Counted from the stretch's first letter, positions 9,014 through 19,043 are shown. The stretch: 64,000 nt of DNA from Mesorhizobium huakuii (GCF_014189455.1 NZ_CP050296.1:2166001-2230000), one strand, 5' to 3'. Program-made: numbers and translations. The notes: generated by a model from the sequence alone, not told the origin.

Positions 9014-10027
9014 TCAGCGCGCCGGCGGTGCGTACATCAGGCCGCCGGCGTTCCACAGCGCGTTGATGCCGCGGGCGATTTTCAGCTGGCTGGACTGGCC
9101 GAGATTGCGCTCGAACATCTCGCCATAATTGCCGACCTTGGCAACGATGTTGTAGGCAAAGGCAGGGTCGAGCCCGATCTGCTTGCCATTGTCGCCCTCG
9201 ACACCAAGGAACCGGCGGATCGTCGGATTTTGCGATTTCAGCGAGGCTTCCGCATTGGCCTGGGTGATGCCTTCCTCTTCCGCCTCGATCAGCGAGAACA
9301 GCGTCCAGCGCACGATGTCGAACCACTTGTCGTCGCTCTTGCGAACGGCCGGGCCGAGCGGCTCCTTCGAGATGATTTCCGGCAGCACCGTGAAGGCGGC
9401 AGGATCGGTCAGCTTCAGGCGCTGCGCATAGAGCGCCGAGGCGTCGGTGGTGTAGACGTCGCAACGGCCGCTGTCGAACGCCTTGATGATGCTGTCGGCG
9501 GAATCGATGACCACCGCCTCGTATTTCATGTTGTGAGCGGTGAAATAGTCGGCAACGTTCTGCTCGGTCGTCGTGCCCTGCTCGGCGCAGACCGTAGCGC
9601 CAGATAACTTCAGAGCGCTGTCGACACCTAGCTCCTTACGCACCATGAAACCCTGGCCGTCATAATAGGCGGCGCCGACGAAGTGGATGCCCATGCCGGT
9701 GTCGCGCGACAGGGTCCAGGTCGACTGCCGCGACAGGATGTCGACGGTGCCGGCCTGCAGCGCGGTGAAGCGCTCCTTGGTCGACAGCGGCACATAGCTC
9801 ACCTTGTCGGGGTCGCCGAAGACGGCGGCAGAAATCGCGCGGCAGAAATCAATGTCGAAGCCGCTCCATTTGCCCTGGTCGTCGGGCGCCGAAAAGCCCG
9901 CGACGCCCTGGCTGACGCCGCAGATGATCGAACCCCTCTGCTTGACGATGTCGAATGTGTCCGCTTTCGCCGGCAAGGCCGTTGTGGCCGACGCGAGTGC
10001 GAGCGCGGTGATCAATGCATGTCTCAT
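9014..10027 (-). CDS. Amino-acid ABC transporter substrate-binding protein (AapJ-like)
   Basis: 337 residues from the ATG at 10027, preceded by GGGAGGAAACC. A signal peptide of about 22 residues (ending PAKA) is followed by the family 3 solute-binding fold; SIICGVSQGVAGFS and the long C-terminal part match the general L-amino-acid receptor AapJ/BztA. No permease or ATPase is adjacent, so it is an orphan receptor that must borrow a membrane complex. It lies 125 bp downstream of the large kinase-peptidase-aminotransferase gene on the same strand, suggesting it imports the substrate of that enzyme or a related amine. Confidence 0.88.
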   Translation of the reverse strand: MRHALITALALASATTALPAKADTFDIVKQRGSIICGVSQGVAGFSAPDDQGKWSGFDIDFCRAISAAVFGDPDKVSYVPLSTKERFTALQAGTVDILSRQSTWTLSRDTGMGIHFVGAAYYDGQGFMVRKELGVDSALKLSGATVCAEQGTTTEQNVADYFTAHNMKYEAVVIDSADSIIKAFDSGRCDVYTTDASALYAQRLKLTDPAAFTVLPEIISKEPLGPAVRKSDDKWFDIVRWTLFSLIEAEEEGITQANAEASLKSQNPTIRRFLGVEGDNGKQIGLDPAFAYNIVAKVGNYGEMFERNLGQSSQLKIARGINALWNAGGLMYAPPAR

Positions 10028-10151
10028 GGTTTCCTCCCTTGATGAGGCAAAGCCTCTCCTGCCGCCGGCGCGTGACGCGCCGGACGTTCCCAAAAAAATC
10101 GTTGCTCCTGAATTCTGCTCACGCACCGCCAGGGCGGTGCGCAGATATGTC

Positions 10152-13100
10152 CTAAGCCCCTTCCGCCAGAACCGCCGCCAGCGTCTCGTCGAGAACGCCG
10201 ACCAGATGATCGGCATTGGCCCGGCTGAAGATCATTGGCGGGCGCATCTTCAGCACATTGTCATGCGGCCCCTCGGTGCCGATCAGCACGCCGCGTGCCC
10301 TCACCCCGTCATTGATGCGGCGGGCAAGTGCGGTCGCCGGCGCCTTGCTCTTGCGGTCCTCGACCAGTTCGATACCGAGGAAGAGGCCCTGGCCGCGCAC
10401 ATCGCCGATGATGTCGTAGCGGTCCTGCAAAGCCTTGAAGCGCGCCATGAGATAGCTGCCGATCTCCAGCGCATTGCGTCTGAGCCCATCGCGCTCGATG
10501 ACATCGAGAACCGCGAGCCCGGCGGCGCAGGACACTGGATTGCCGCCGAACGTGTTGAAATACTCCATGCCGTTGTCGAACGAGGCCGCGATCTCTGATG
10601 TCGTCACCACGGCCGCCATCGGATGGCCGTTGCCGATAGGCTTGCCCATGGTGACGATGTCAGGCGTCACCTCCTGGGTTTCGAAAGCCCACCAATGGCT
10701 GCCGACACGGCCAAAACCGACCTGCACCTCGTCAGCCGCGCAAATGCCGCCGGCGGCGCGCACCATGGCGTAGACTTCCGCGAGATAGCCCTCCGGCAGG
10801 AACACCTGGCCGGCGACGCTGGGGATCGATTCCGCCAGGAACAGACCGGGCGCGCGGCCTTGTCTGGCCATATCGGCGATCTGCTCGGCGACGCTTTCGG
10901 CGAACCGTTTTGCATGTTCGTCGACCGGCCATTCGGCCGGAGCATGGTAGCTGTCGGGAATGGTCGCCTCGAACACATGCGCCGGGCGCCCCTTGCCGCC
11001 CTTGCGCTTGTATTTGTAAGGGCTGAGATCGATCAGCTCCTGCGTCGTGCCGTGATAGGCCCAGTCGAGCACGATTGCCTCGCTGCGGCCGGTATGGGTC
11101 CGTGCCATGCGCAGCATCAGGCTGTTGGCCTCACTGCCCGAGCAGGCGAAGGACGCCACCGACAGGCCGGCAGGCAGCGTCGCCGTCAGCCGCTCCGCAT
11201 AGGTGACGATCGCGTCGTGCAGATAGCGCGTGTTGGTGTTGAGCTTGGCCGCTTGTCTGGCGATCGCCTCGACGACGTCGGGATGGGCATGGCCGAGATG
11301 GCAGACATTGTTGAAGCAGTCGAGATAGGCGCGGCCGCGATCGTCGATCAGCCAGACGCCCTCGCCACGCACGAACTTGATCGGCTCGGAGTAGGAAATG
11401 GAGAGATTGGGCAGCAGCGACGCCTTGCGCGCGGCGACAATTTCAGGGCGGGAACGGCCGCTTTGGCGGAAGGTCTCGGGCGGAATGCCGGCGAGATCGG
11501 CGGCATCCGGAAACAGTTCCTTCCACACGGCGAGATAACGTTCCTCGCCGACCCCAAGAATGTCGCGGGCGGCAAGGCTGGTATCCGTCGATATCTGAAA
11601 ATGCAGATGCGGCGCCCAGCCGCCGTTCTCGACTGGTGTGCCCATCTCGCCGACAAGCGCGCCAGCCTCCAAATAATCGCCGGCCTTCAGCCGACGCCCG
11701 GCCTCATGCGCCATATGTCCCCACAAAGTCACGAAGGGCGGACAGCCCTGCGGTCTATGCTCCAGCGCCACCAGGCAGCCATAGCCGAGCGGATCCCCCT
11801 CGATCTCGACGCTTCTGACGGTGGCGGCCAGCGGTGTGTAAAGCCGCGTCCCCGCCGGCATGAAAAGATCGAGGCCGAGATGATTGGCGCGCCGCGCGCC
11901 TTCGACGAAACGCGACTGGAAGATGTCGCTGGTGTAGACCGTGCGCGCTTCGCCCCATGGGCCGATGCCGAGTCCAATGCCATGCTCGGCGCAATAGGCG
12001 TCCCACCAGGCGGTGGCCTTTTCGGGCTGCTGCGCGGCCGATGTCACCGTCATCGGATTGTGCGGATCGCCGTAAGGCACCAGCGCCTTGGCAAGCGTCG
12101 CCGGATGACGGTCGAGGATTGGCGCGAACCGTGCGCGGTTTGCCGCGATCCAGCCTGTCACGGCGCGTGCATCGGGAACGGCTTCGAAGCCGCAGGCATG
12201 GCGCAGGATTGCCGTCGCGAAGCGCCGGTTCATCCTGTCCAGGCGACGCAGCAATCGCCAGGCCGGCGCCTCCGAGATCGACAGATACGGGTTGTCGGCG
12301 GTACGGTCCCTGCGCGCGGCCGACAGCGTCACGGAGGTGACGAGGCGCATCGCGATGAGATCGAAGATCAGGTCGAGCTCTTCCTCCCGCAACGGATATT
12401 CCGCATGGAAGCCGGCGGCCAACCGTGCGGCGGCGCCGATCGGATCCCCGGCATCGAGGATGGCATAGGCGCAAGCGACGGCAACCTCGGCGATCAGCAC
12501 ACTGTGCAAGGCGTCACCGAAATCGATCAGCCCGGCGACATGCTTGGGCCTTCCGGGATCGACGAGCACATTCCAGTCATTGGCGTCGTTGTGGATCACC
12601 TGTGCCCGCAAGGACGGCAGCCGGGGGGCCACCACGGCATCGAAATGATCGAGGAACCGCTCCAGCAAAGCGCGGTCCTGTTCGTCATCAATGTGGTGGA
12701 GGCGTTGCCGCGCGGCACCTGCCTGGCGAATGTCCCAATCGAATGACCGCAGTGCGCCGGGATGAATGAAGCCCTGCAGGGCTCGATCCAGCCGGCCGAG
12801 CGCGCCGCCCAGGCTTTCGAGCAGCGCCGGCGTGGTCGGGCTCTCGGCCAGCGGTCGGCCGGGCAGCCACGACACAAGGCGCACGGCATGATCCTCGCCG
12901 CCAGGCCCCTTGGCATGGGCGAGCGAAGCGCCCTGCACCGTCTTCCTCAGACGCGGCACGGCCATATCCGGGCTGTTGCGCGCGAGGTGATCGAACAATG
13001 CCGTCTGGAATTCGCTCTCGACGAGCGGCTCGCTGGCGTTGACGATTTTCAGGATCCACAGCGAATGGTCGGGGGCGGTCAGCTTGAAATTCCGGTCGCG

Positions 13101-13208
13101 CTCGCTGTCGAGCGGGGCGACGCTGCCGGAAATCCCGAAGTGCCGCGTTGCGATATCAACCGCCTCGTTCTGCGAGACTTGAGGCGCTGGGTGTGAAACG
13201 TTGGTCAT
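10152..13208 (-). CDS. Trifunctional fusion: APH-type kinase, M23 peptidase and class III aminotransferase/phospholyase
   Basis: 1018 residues from the ATG at 13208; upstream in-frame starts exist. Domain 1 (about 1-340) is an aminoglycoside/choline-kinase fold with catalytic [12 protein letters not shown] near 206 and IDFGD after it. Domain 2 (about 400-570) is an M23/LytM fold with both zinc motifs intact, HLGLD (443-447) and HLHF (534-537). Domain 3 (about 600-1018) is a class III PLP enzyme with the Schiff-base lysine in [10 protein letters not shown] (near 856). Kinase plus this PLP subfamily recalls hydroxylysine kinase with phospholyase, or ethanolamine-phosphate phospholyase: phosphorylate an amino alcohol, then eliminate phosphate and ammonia. 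The role of the peptidase is unclear. No signal peptide is seen. Confidence 0.88.
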   Translation of the reverse strand: MTNVSHPAPQVSQNEAVDIATRHFGISGSVAPLDSERDRNFKLTAPDHSLWILKIVNASEPLVESEFQTALFDHLARNSPDMAVPRLRKTVQGASLAHAKGPGGEDHAVRLVSWLPGRPLAESPTTPALLESLGGALGRLDRALQGFIHPGALRSFDWDIRQAGAARQRLHHIDDEQDRALLERFLDHFDAVVAPRLPSLRAQVIHNDANDWNVLVDPGRPKHVAGLIDFGDALHSVLIAEVAVACAYAILDAGDPIGAAARLAAGFHAEYPLREEELDLIFDLIAMRLVTSVTLSAARRDRTADNPYLSISEAPAWRLLRRLDRMNRRFATAILRHACGFEAVPDARAVTGWIAANRARFAPILDRHPATLAKALVPYGDPHNPMTVTSAAQQPEKATAWWDAYCAEHGIGLGIGPWGEARTVYTSDIFQSRFVEGARRANHLGLDLFMPAGTRLYTPLAATVRSVEIEGDPLGYGCLVALEHRPQGCPPFVTLWGHMAHEAGRRLKAGDYLEAGALVGEMGTPVENGGWAPHLHFQISTDTSLAARDILGVGEERYLAVWKELFPDAADLAGIPPETFRQSGRSRPEIVAARKASLLPNLSISYSEPIKFVRGEGVWLIDDRGRAYLDCFNNVCHLGHAHPDVVEAIARQAAKLNTNTRYLHDAIVTYAERLTATLPAGLSVASFACSGSEANSLMLRMARTHTGRSEAIVLDWAYHGTTQELIDLSPYKYKRKGGKGRPAHVFEATIPDSYHAPAEWPVDEHAKRFAESVAEQIADMARQGRAPGLFLAESIPSVAGQVFLPEGYLAEVYAMVRAAGGICAADEVQVGFGRVGSHWWAFETQEVTPDIVTMGKPIGNGHPMAAVVTTSEIAASFDNGMEYFNTFGGNPVSCAAGLAVLDVIERDGLRRNALEIGSYLMARFKALQDRYDIIGDVRGQGLFLGIELVEDRKSKAPATALARRINDGVRARGVLIGTEGPHDNVLKMRPPMIFSRANADHLVGVLDETLAAVLAEGA

Positions 13209-13339
13209 CGGGATTCCAGATCTGCTTTGTCCGAGCTTGGCATGGGTCAAAAAATCGGGCATCCGGCAAAGCGTCGGTTGCGCCAGCACAATGACTGCAT
13301 TGACCGGCACATTAACGGAACCGCTTGGAGCGTGACGTC

Positions 13340-13780
13340 ATGAGAGAACTGGACGCCAAGGACCGTGACATCCTCGCCATTCTGTCGAAGGAAGCCCGCA
13401 TCCCGCTGAAGACGCTTGCCGGTCGCATCGGCCTGTCGCGCAGCGCGACGAGCGAGCGGGTGGCTTCGTTGGAAAAGAGCGGCGTCATCAGAGGTTACCG
13501 GGCCGATATTGGTCAGATGGACGCCGGACTGGTCTGCGCTTTCTTGCTGGTCACGCTGATCCGCACGCCGTCAATCGGCATTCTCGACCAGTTGGCGCGC
13601 TATCCGGAGGTCCGGCGCGTGTCGTCGGTGAGCGGCCAGCTCGATCTCATCGTCGAGGTCGAGGTGCCGTCGATCGACAGGCTCAACACGGTGCGCGACC
13701 TCATTGCCACGCTCGGCGGCGTCGAGGACCTGACAACCGCGATCGTCCTGCGCCGGGATATCGAGCGCGCCGCGGGTTGA
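13340..13780 (+). CDS. Lrp/AsnC-family transcriptional regulator
   Basis: 146 residues from the ATG at 13340, with GGAG nine bases upstream. The N-terminal helix-turn-helix (LDAKDRDILAILSKEARIPL through IGLSRSATSERVASLE) and the C-terminal RAM ligand-binding domain are complete. It is divergent from the kinase-peptidase-aminotransferase fusion, 131 bp away. Lrp-type proteins usually control such a neighbour in response to an amino acid, so it probably activates or represses the fusion gene and the orphan binding protein behind it. Confidence 0.9.
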   Translation: MRELDAKDRDILAILSKEARIPLKTLAGRIGLSRSATSERVASLEKSGVIRGYRADIGQMDAGLVCAFLLVTLIRTPSIGILDQLARYPEVRRVSSVSGQLDLIVEVEVPSIDRLNTVRDLIATLGGVEDLTTAIVLRRDIERAAG

Positions 13781-13812
13781 ATGCCCGCAACAACGGTCAT
13801 TCTTGGCGCCGC

Positions 13813-14346
13813 CTATTTGGCGATCTCCAGCAGGGACGAGACCAGCAGCTCGCGCTCGTCCTTCGACATCACCTCGGAATCGAAGAGGTTCATGCTGCGC
13901 AGCCCCTCGATGGCGAGATAACAGACCAGCAGCGATTTGAGGTCTTTCGTGTCGCCTTTCAGCCGTTCGAAAAGCTGTCGCTTGAACGTCTTTATCGGCG
14001 TCATGAAATCGGGATCCTCGGCAATCGCCGAAAAGATCCAGGACGCCGAGGGCTGCTTTTCCTCGCAATCATTGGCCGACAGTTTGATGTAGACGGCGAG
14101 CGGATTTTTGCCATCGTCGCTGCTGTTGGCGGATTCCAGCGCTTGCTCGAAATCGCGCAGATAGCCCTCGACCAGACCCTGCATCAATTTGGCCTTGGTC
14201 GGGAAATTGTAGAGCAGCCCGCCCTTCGACACACCGGCGCGGCTGGCCACCGCTTCCAGCGACAGGCTGCCGGGCCCGGATTCCCGGGCGACATCAGCCG
14301 CTGCGGCGAGAATTTTCTCGCGCGAATTCGGACGTTGGGCTCTCAT
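13813..14346 (-). CDS. TetR-family repressor of the RND efflux operon
   Basis: 177 residues from the ATG at 14346, preceded by GGGAGGCGCC. The N-terminal HTH is typical (SREKILAAAADVARESG, then ASRAGVSKGGLLYNFPTK), followed by a helical ligand domain. It is divergent from the membrane-fusion gene at 14492, and a perfect 14-bp palindrome lies inside the intervening promoter. It is therefore the likely local repressor of the pump, released by a pump substrate. Confidence 0.88.
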   Translation of the reverse strand: MRAQRPNSREKILAAAADVARESGPGSLSLEAVASRAGVSKGGLLYNFPTKAKLMQGLVEGYLRDFEQALESANSSDDGKNPLAVYIKLSANDCEEKQPSASWIFSAIAEDPDFMTPIKTFKRQLFERLKGDTKDLKSLLVCYLAIEGLRSMNLFDSEVMSKDERELLVSSLLEIAK

Positions 14347-14375
14347 GGCGCCTCCCTTCGCAAGCTTAGGCCCAA

Positions 14376-14397
14376 TTGACAAGACCGTCCAGACGGT
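14376..14397 (+). promoter_or_regulatory. Promoter -35 element with embedded TetR operator
   Basis: TTGACA at 14376-14381 is a consensus -35 element. Directly after it comes ACCGTC-CA-GACGGT (14384-14397), a perfect inverted repeat that fills the spacer before the expected -10. Repressor binding here would block the RND operon, and probably the divergent tetR promoter too. Confidence 0.65.
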
Positions 14398-14491
14398 ACA
14401 GTAAAGCCGCCATTATTTGAAATCGGGACCCGCAGTCGATATGTGTCCCGATGTCCGAGCTTCGCGCCGGATTTCGACTGAGGGGACTTCC

Positions 14492-15850
14492 TTGTTCAAG
14501 CGCATACTCCGTATCTTTATCATTATTTTGGTCCTGGCCGTGCTCGTCATCGTGGTCGGCGGCATCGTCGGCTTCAACTTCCTGCGCGACAATGGCATCA
14601 AGCAGTATTTCGCCACGATGAAGCCGCCGGCGGCGACCGTGTCGACGACCATCGCCAAGCCGTCGAGCTGGACCCCTGGCGTCGAGGCGATCGGTACAGT
14701 GCGAGCCGTGCGCGGTGTTGACCTGACGGTTGAGACAGCCGGCATCGTCAAGGAAATCCCCTTCCATGCCAACGAGAAAGTGGCGGCCAACGCGGTGCTG
14801 CTGCAGCTCGACGATGCCGTCGAGCGCGCCGATCTCGACGCACAGAAGGCGCAGGCCGCGCTCGATCAGGTGTCACTGACCCGCGCCATCGAACTGACCA
14901 GGCGCGGTGTCGGCTCCGACTCGACACTGGACAGTGCGCGTGCGGCGGCGTCCGCTTCGGCATCCCAGGTCACCAGGCTGCAGGCCGTGCTCGATCAGAA
15001 GCAGCTGACGGCGCCTTTCGCCGGCACGGTTGGCATCCCGAAGATCGACCTCGGCCAATATCTGTCGCCCGGCACCGCGGTGGTGACGCTGCAGGATCTC
15101 GACACGATGCGCGTCGACTTCTCGGTTCCCGAACAGCAGCTGCCGCTGCTCAAGATCGGTCAGACGGTTCGGCTGGGCCTCAGCGGCGCGGACATGCCAT
15201 TTGCCGGCGCCATTCGCGGCATCGACCCCAAGATCGACCCGTCCAGCCGGCTGGTGAACATCAGGGCGGAAGTCGCCAATCCCGATGGCAAACTGACCCC
15301 TGGCCAGTTCGTGCAGGTGCGTGTCGAACTGCCCGAGGAGCAGAACGTGCTGTCGCTGCCGCAGACGGCGCTGACCACCAGCCTCTATGGTGACTATATC
15401 TTCGTGGTGCAGCCGGCCAAGCCCGCCGAGGCCGCCCCGGCCAAGCCAGAAGAAAAAGCAGCCGCCACGGCCACCGACAAACCGGCCGACGCCAAGCCGG
15501 CGGACGCGATGAAACCGGCGGCTGATGCCATGAAGCCGGCGGCTGATGCCACGAAACCGGCCGCCGATGCTGCAAAGCCAGCGGACAAGGCCGCTTCCGA
15601 TGCCACCAAGCCGGCTGCCGACCCGGCCAAGCCGGCGACGGAAGGCGATAAGCCCGCGCTGGTGCTGTCGCAGGTCTTCGTCAAGCCCGGCCGCCGCAAT
15701 CAAGGCATGGTCGAGATCGTCGAAGGGCTGAAGGCTGGCGAAGAGGTCGTCACCGCGGGTCAGAACCGCCTGTTCAACGGCATGTCCGTCAACGTCGACA
15801 ACACCATCGATCCGACCAAATCGGCGAACAAGCAGGCCGACCAGCAATGA
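14492..15850 (+). CDS. RND efflux periplasmic adaptor (membrane fusion protein) with a Lys-Pro-Ala repeat insert
   Basis: About 452 residues, using the TTG at 14492 behind a GAGGGGAC ribosome-binding site; earlier in-frame starts lack one. It has an N-terminal membrane anchor (FIIILVLAVLVIVVGGIVGF), then the lipoyl/hairpin and beta-barrel domains of MexE-type adaptors. Between the beta-barrel and the membrane-proximal domain lies a low-complexity insert rich in KPADA/KPAAD units (roughly 15415-15655, about 80 residues) that typical adaptors lack. The gene overlaps the pump gene by four bases (ATGA). It links the inner-membrane pump to an outer-membrane channel; no channel gene is present here. 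Confidence 0.88.
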   Translation: MFKRILRIFIIILVLAVLVIVVGGIVGFNFLRDNGIKQYFATMKPPAATVSTTIAKPSSWTPGVEAIGTVRAVRGVDLTVETAGIVKEIPFHANEKVAANAVLLQLDDAVERADLDAQKAQAALDQVSLTRAIELTRRGVGSDSTLDSARAAASASASQVTRLQAVLDQKQLTAPFAGTVGIPKIDLGQYLSPGTAVVTLQDLDTMRVDFSVPEQQLPLLKIGQTVRLGLSGADMPFAGAIRGIDPKIDPSSRLVNIRAEVANPDGKLTPGQFVQVRVELPEEQNVLSLPQTALTTSLYGDYIFVVQPAKPAEAAPAKPEEKAAATATDKPADAKPADAMKPAADAMKPAADATKPAADAAKPADKAASDATKPAADPAKPATEGDKPALVLSQVFVKPGRRNQGMVEIVEGLKAGEEVVTAGQNRLFNGMSVNVDNTIDPTKSANKQADQQ

Positions 15851-18800
15851 GCTTTTCCGATCTCTTCATTCGCCGGCCCGTCCTGTCGACGGTCCTTGCC
15901 TGCATGATCCTGCTCTTGGGTTTTCAGGGCATCTTCAACCTGTCGATCCGGCAATATCCGAAGGTTGACGAGACCGCGATCACCATCACGACGGCCTATC
16001 CGGGCGCCAGCGCCGACCTGATCCAGGGCTTCATTTCCGCCCCGATCGCGCGGGCCGTCGCCTCGACCGAGAACATCGACTACGTCACTTCGTCCAGCCG
16101 GCCGTCCTCCAGCACCGTGACGGTGCAGATGAAGCTCGGCTCCAACCCCGACGTGGCGCTGACCGAAGTGCTGTCCAAAGTCCAGGGCGTGCGCGGCACC
16201 TTGCCGGACGCCTCCAAGGATCCGGTTATCGTCAAGGGCACCGGCCAGCAGTTCGCGATGATGTACATCTCGATGCAGAATCCGAACATGACGAAGGAGC
16301 AGCTCACGGAGTATATCGAGCGCGTCATCAGGCCCCGCATGTCGACGGTCGAAGGTGTCGCCGACGTCCAGATCTTCGGTGCCCAGCAATACTCGATGCG
16401 CGTCTGGATCGACCCGATCAGGCTTGCCGCGCGCGGCGTGACGGCGGCGGAAGTGCTGGCGGCAATCAACAATTCCAACTTCCTGTCGGCGCCCGGCAAC
16501 ACCCAGAACGAATATGTCGTCTCGTCGATCACCGTGCGCTCGACGCTGCAGACACCGGAAGCCTTCGCCGAACTGCCTTTGCGCTCGACCGACGGCAATG
16601 TGGTGCGGCTGCGCGACGTGGCCCGCGTCGAACTCGGCGCGGAGAACACCGACACCAGGGTCTCCTTCAACGGCAAGCCCGGCACCTTCCTCGCTATCTT
16701 CCCGACCCCGGCGGCCAACCCGCTGACCCCCGCGGCAGCGCTCACCAAGCTCGTGCCGCAGATTCAGGAAACGCTGCCGAAAGGCATGACGATCGAGGTC
16801 GTCTACGACGCGACCGGGCAGATCAGCGCCTCGATCGACGAGGTCTTCAAGACCATCGCCGAGGCTGTTGCCATCGTCGTCGTGGTCATCCTGTTGTTCC
16901 TTGGCTCGTTCCGCTCGGTGATGATGCCGATCGTCACCATCCCGCTGTCGCTGATAGGCGTCTGCTTCCTGTTGTTTGCGGTGGGCTATTCGATCAACCT
17001 TCTGTCGTTGCTGGCCATGGTGCTGGCGATCGGCCTTGTCGTCGATGACGCCATCGTGGTGGTGGAGAATATCCACCGCCACATGGAAGAAGACCACATG
17101 TCGCCGATGCAGGCAGCGTTCAGCGGCATGCGAGAAATCGCTTCTGCCATTGTCGCCATGACCATGACGCTGGCCGCCGTGTTCGCGCCGCTGGCCTTCA
17201 CCGGCGGCCTGACTGGCGCGCTGTTCCGCGAATTCGCGGTCACGCTCGCCGGCTCGGTCGTGCTGTCGGGCGTCATCGCCGTCACCATCACCCCGATGAT
17301 GTCGGCGCGCCTCCTGAAGGCCGGCACGCCCGGCCGTTTCCAGCGCATTGTCGATGGCATTTTCGCGCGGGTCGAGCATGTCTATGAGCGGGCCGTCACC
17401 GGCTCGCTGAACTACCGTCCTTTGACGCTGATCATCGTGCTCGCGCTGGTCGGCGTAACCGGCTTCATGTTCACCAAGACTTCGAGCGAGCTGGCGCCGG
17501 AAGAGGATCAGGGCTTCCTGCTCTCGATTGTGACCGCGCCGACCTATGCGACATCGGACTATACCGAAACCTATGTGAACCAGATGCTCGGCCTGGTGAG
17601 GGATATTCCCGAAACGCGGGCGCAGTTCTCGGCGGTCGCCTTCGGTGGCACGACAAACAGCGCCTTCGTCGGCTTTGCCTTCAAGGATTGGGCTGAGCGC
17701 AAGCGCAGTTCGAAGGAGCTGCAGGCCGACATTACGGCCCGCCTCGCCAAGGTGGCGGGTGTCCAGGCCTTCGTCTTCGCACCGCCGACGCTGCCGGGCT
17801 CCGGTGGCGGTCTGCCGATCGCTTTGGTGGTACGCTCGACCGGTGATTCCGCGGAAGTATATAAGGCGGCCGAGCAGATCAAGAACAAGGCGCAGGCCTC
17901 CGGTCGCTTCATCGTCGTGCAGAACTCGATGTCTTATGACTCGCCGCAGGTGACGGTGACCATCGATCGGGATCGCGCCGCCGCACTCAACCTGCCGATC
18001 GCCGATATCGGTCGCACGCTGACGCTGCTGGTCGGCGGCGCCGAAGTGGCGCAGTTCGACCGCGACTCCAACAGCTACGACATCATCCCGCAGGTGCCGC
18101 AGCAATTCCGCGACAACCCCGAACGGCTCGGCGAATATTTTGTGCGCAGCGTGACGGGCGAGATGGTGCCGCTGTCTGCCGTGGTGAAGATTTCGAACAA
18201 TGCGTCGCCGGCAGCGATCGAACAGTTCAACCAGCTGAATTCGTCGACGATCTCCGCACTGCCGCTGCCCGGCGTCACCACGGGCGACGGTTTGAAAGTC
18301 CTCGAGAATATCGCCAGGGAGAGCCTGCCCGACACCTTCTTCATCGACTACTCCGGCCAGTCCCGGCAGGAGAAGGAACAGGGCAACACCATCCTGATCG
18401 CTTTCGGAGCGGCCATCATCGTCATCTACCTGGTGCTGGCGGCGCAGTTTGAAAGCTTCCGCGACCCGCTGATCATCATGATGGCGGTGCCGCTGTCGAT
18501 CTTCGGCGCGATCGTGCCGCTCAATCTGGGCCTCGGCACGCTCAACATCTACACGCAGGTCGGTCTGATCACGCTGATCGGCCTGATCACCAAGCACGGC
18601 ATCCTGCTGGTCGAATTCGCCAACCAGCAGCGCGAAGCGCATGGCATGCGGCGGCGTGATGCCATCATCGCCTCGGCCAAGGTGCGCCTGCGGCCGATCC
18701 TGATGACGACGGCAGCTATGGCGCTTGGCGTCGTGCCGCTGATCACGTCGAGCGGCGCAGGTGCGGCGGCCCGCTATTCGATGGGCTTGGTCATCTTCAC

Positions 18801-18930
18801 CGGCATCCTGGTCGGCACCATGTTCACGCTGTTCGTCGTGCCGATGTTCTACACCTTCATCGCCAGCAAGGACCTGCCGCATCTTGCGGAAAAGCCGGAT
18901 CCGAAGCTGATGCCGGCATTGCCGGACTGA
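15847..18930 (+). CDS. RND multidrug efflux pump, inner-membrane transporter (AcrB/MexF-like)
   Basis: 1027 residues, normal for HAE1-type RND pumps. It starts with the classic SDLFIRRPVLSTVLACMILL. The proton-relay region LAIGLVVDDAIVVVENIHRH near residue 400 carries the paired aspartates, and the C-terminal half repeats the fold with LITKHGILLVEFANQQRE. Twelve transmembrane helices are expected. It exports drugs or other amphiphiles using the proton gradient together with the adaptor just upstream. The start codon overlaps the adaptor stop codon, so they are co-translated. A strong terminator follows at 19008. Confidence 0.95.
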   Translation: MSFSDLFIRRPVLSTVLACMILLLGFQGIFNLSIRQYPKVDETAITITTAYPGASADLIQGFISAPIARAVASTENIDYVTSSSRPSSSTVTVQMKLGSNPDVALTEVLSKVQGVRGTLPDASKDPVIVKGTGQQFAMMYISMQNPNMTKEQLTEYIERVIRPRMSTVEGVADVQIFGAQQYSMRVWIDPIRLAARGVTAAEVLAAINNSNFLSAPGNTQNEYVVSSITVRSTLQTPEAFAELPLRSTDGNVVRLRDVARVELGAENTDTRVSFNGKPGTFLAIFPTPAANPLTPAAALTKLVPQIQETLPKGMTIEVVYDATGQISASIDEVFKTIAEAVAIVVVVILLFLGSFRSVMMPIVTIPLSLIGVCFLLFAVGYSINLLSLLAMVLAIGLVVDDAIVVVENIHRHMEEDHMSPMQAAFSGMREIASAIVAMTMTLAAVFAPLAFTGGLTGALFREFAVTLAGSVVLSGVIAVTITPMMSARLLKAGTPGRFQRIVDGIFARVEHVYERAVTGSLNYRPLTLIIVLALVGVTGFMFTKTSSELAPEEDQGFLLSIVTAPTYATSDYTETYVNQMLGLVRDIPETRAQFSAVAFGGTTNSAFVGFAFKDWAERKRSSKELQADITARLAKVAGVQAFVFAPPTLPGSGGGLPIALVVRSTGDSAEVYKAAEQIKNKAQASGRFIVVQNSMSYDSPQVTVTIDRDRAAALNLPIADIGRTLTLLVGGAEVAQFDRDSNSYDIIPQVPQQFRDNPERLGEYFVRSVTGEMVPLSAVVKISNNASPAAIEQFNQLNSSTISALPLPGVTTGDGLKVLENIARESLPDTFFIDYSGQSRQEKEQGNTILIAFGAAIIVIYLVLAAQFESFRDPLIIMMAVPLSIFGAIVPLNLGLGTLNIYTQVGLITLIGLITKHGILLVEFANQQREAHGMRRRDAIIASAKVRLRPILMTTAAMALGVVPLITSSGAGAAARYSMGLVIFTGILVGTMFTLFVVPMFYTFIASKDLPHLAEKPDPKLMPALPD

Positions 18931-18931
18931 T

Positions 18932-18993
18932 AGAGCAATTCCAGGAAAAGTGTGAAGCGGTTTTCCGTCCGGAATTGCGTCAAAACAAAGAGC
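18932..18993. repeat. Dispersed palindromic intergenic repeat, type A, copy 1
   Basis: The copy begins AGAGCAATTCCAGGAAAAG and ends with AATTGCGTCAAAACAAAGAG. The arms GCAATTCC and GGAATTGC pair, with an inner stem around the AAAAGTG...GGTTTTCC part. Related copies occur at 36545 and 51544 in this window. It is a noncoding, mobile-looking repeat and sits just after the pump gene. Confidence 0.8.
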
Positions 18994-19007
18994 TCTCGGA
19001 AGCCGAG

Positions 19008-19043
19008 AAAAAAAGAGGCCGGGGAATTCCCGGCCTCTTTTTT
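19008..19043. terminator. Bidirectional Rho-independent terminator
   Basis: GAGGCCGGG (19015-19023) pairs with CCCGGCCTC (19029-19037) across a five-base loop. The stem is flanked by seven A on the left and six T on the right, so it can terminate the pump operon from the left and the L,D-transpeptidase gene from the right. Confidence 0.85.

Noticed and set aside
10623..12746. A 707-residue plus-strand frame opposite the fusion gene
   Set aside because: Same reason: shadow of high-GC codon use in the trifunctional enzyme gene, with no ribosome-binding site or domain.
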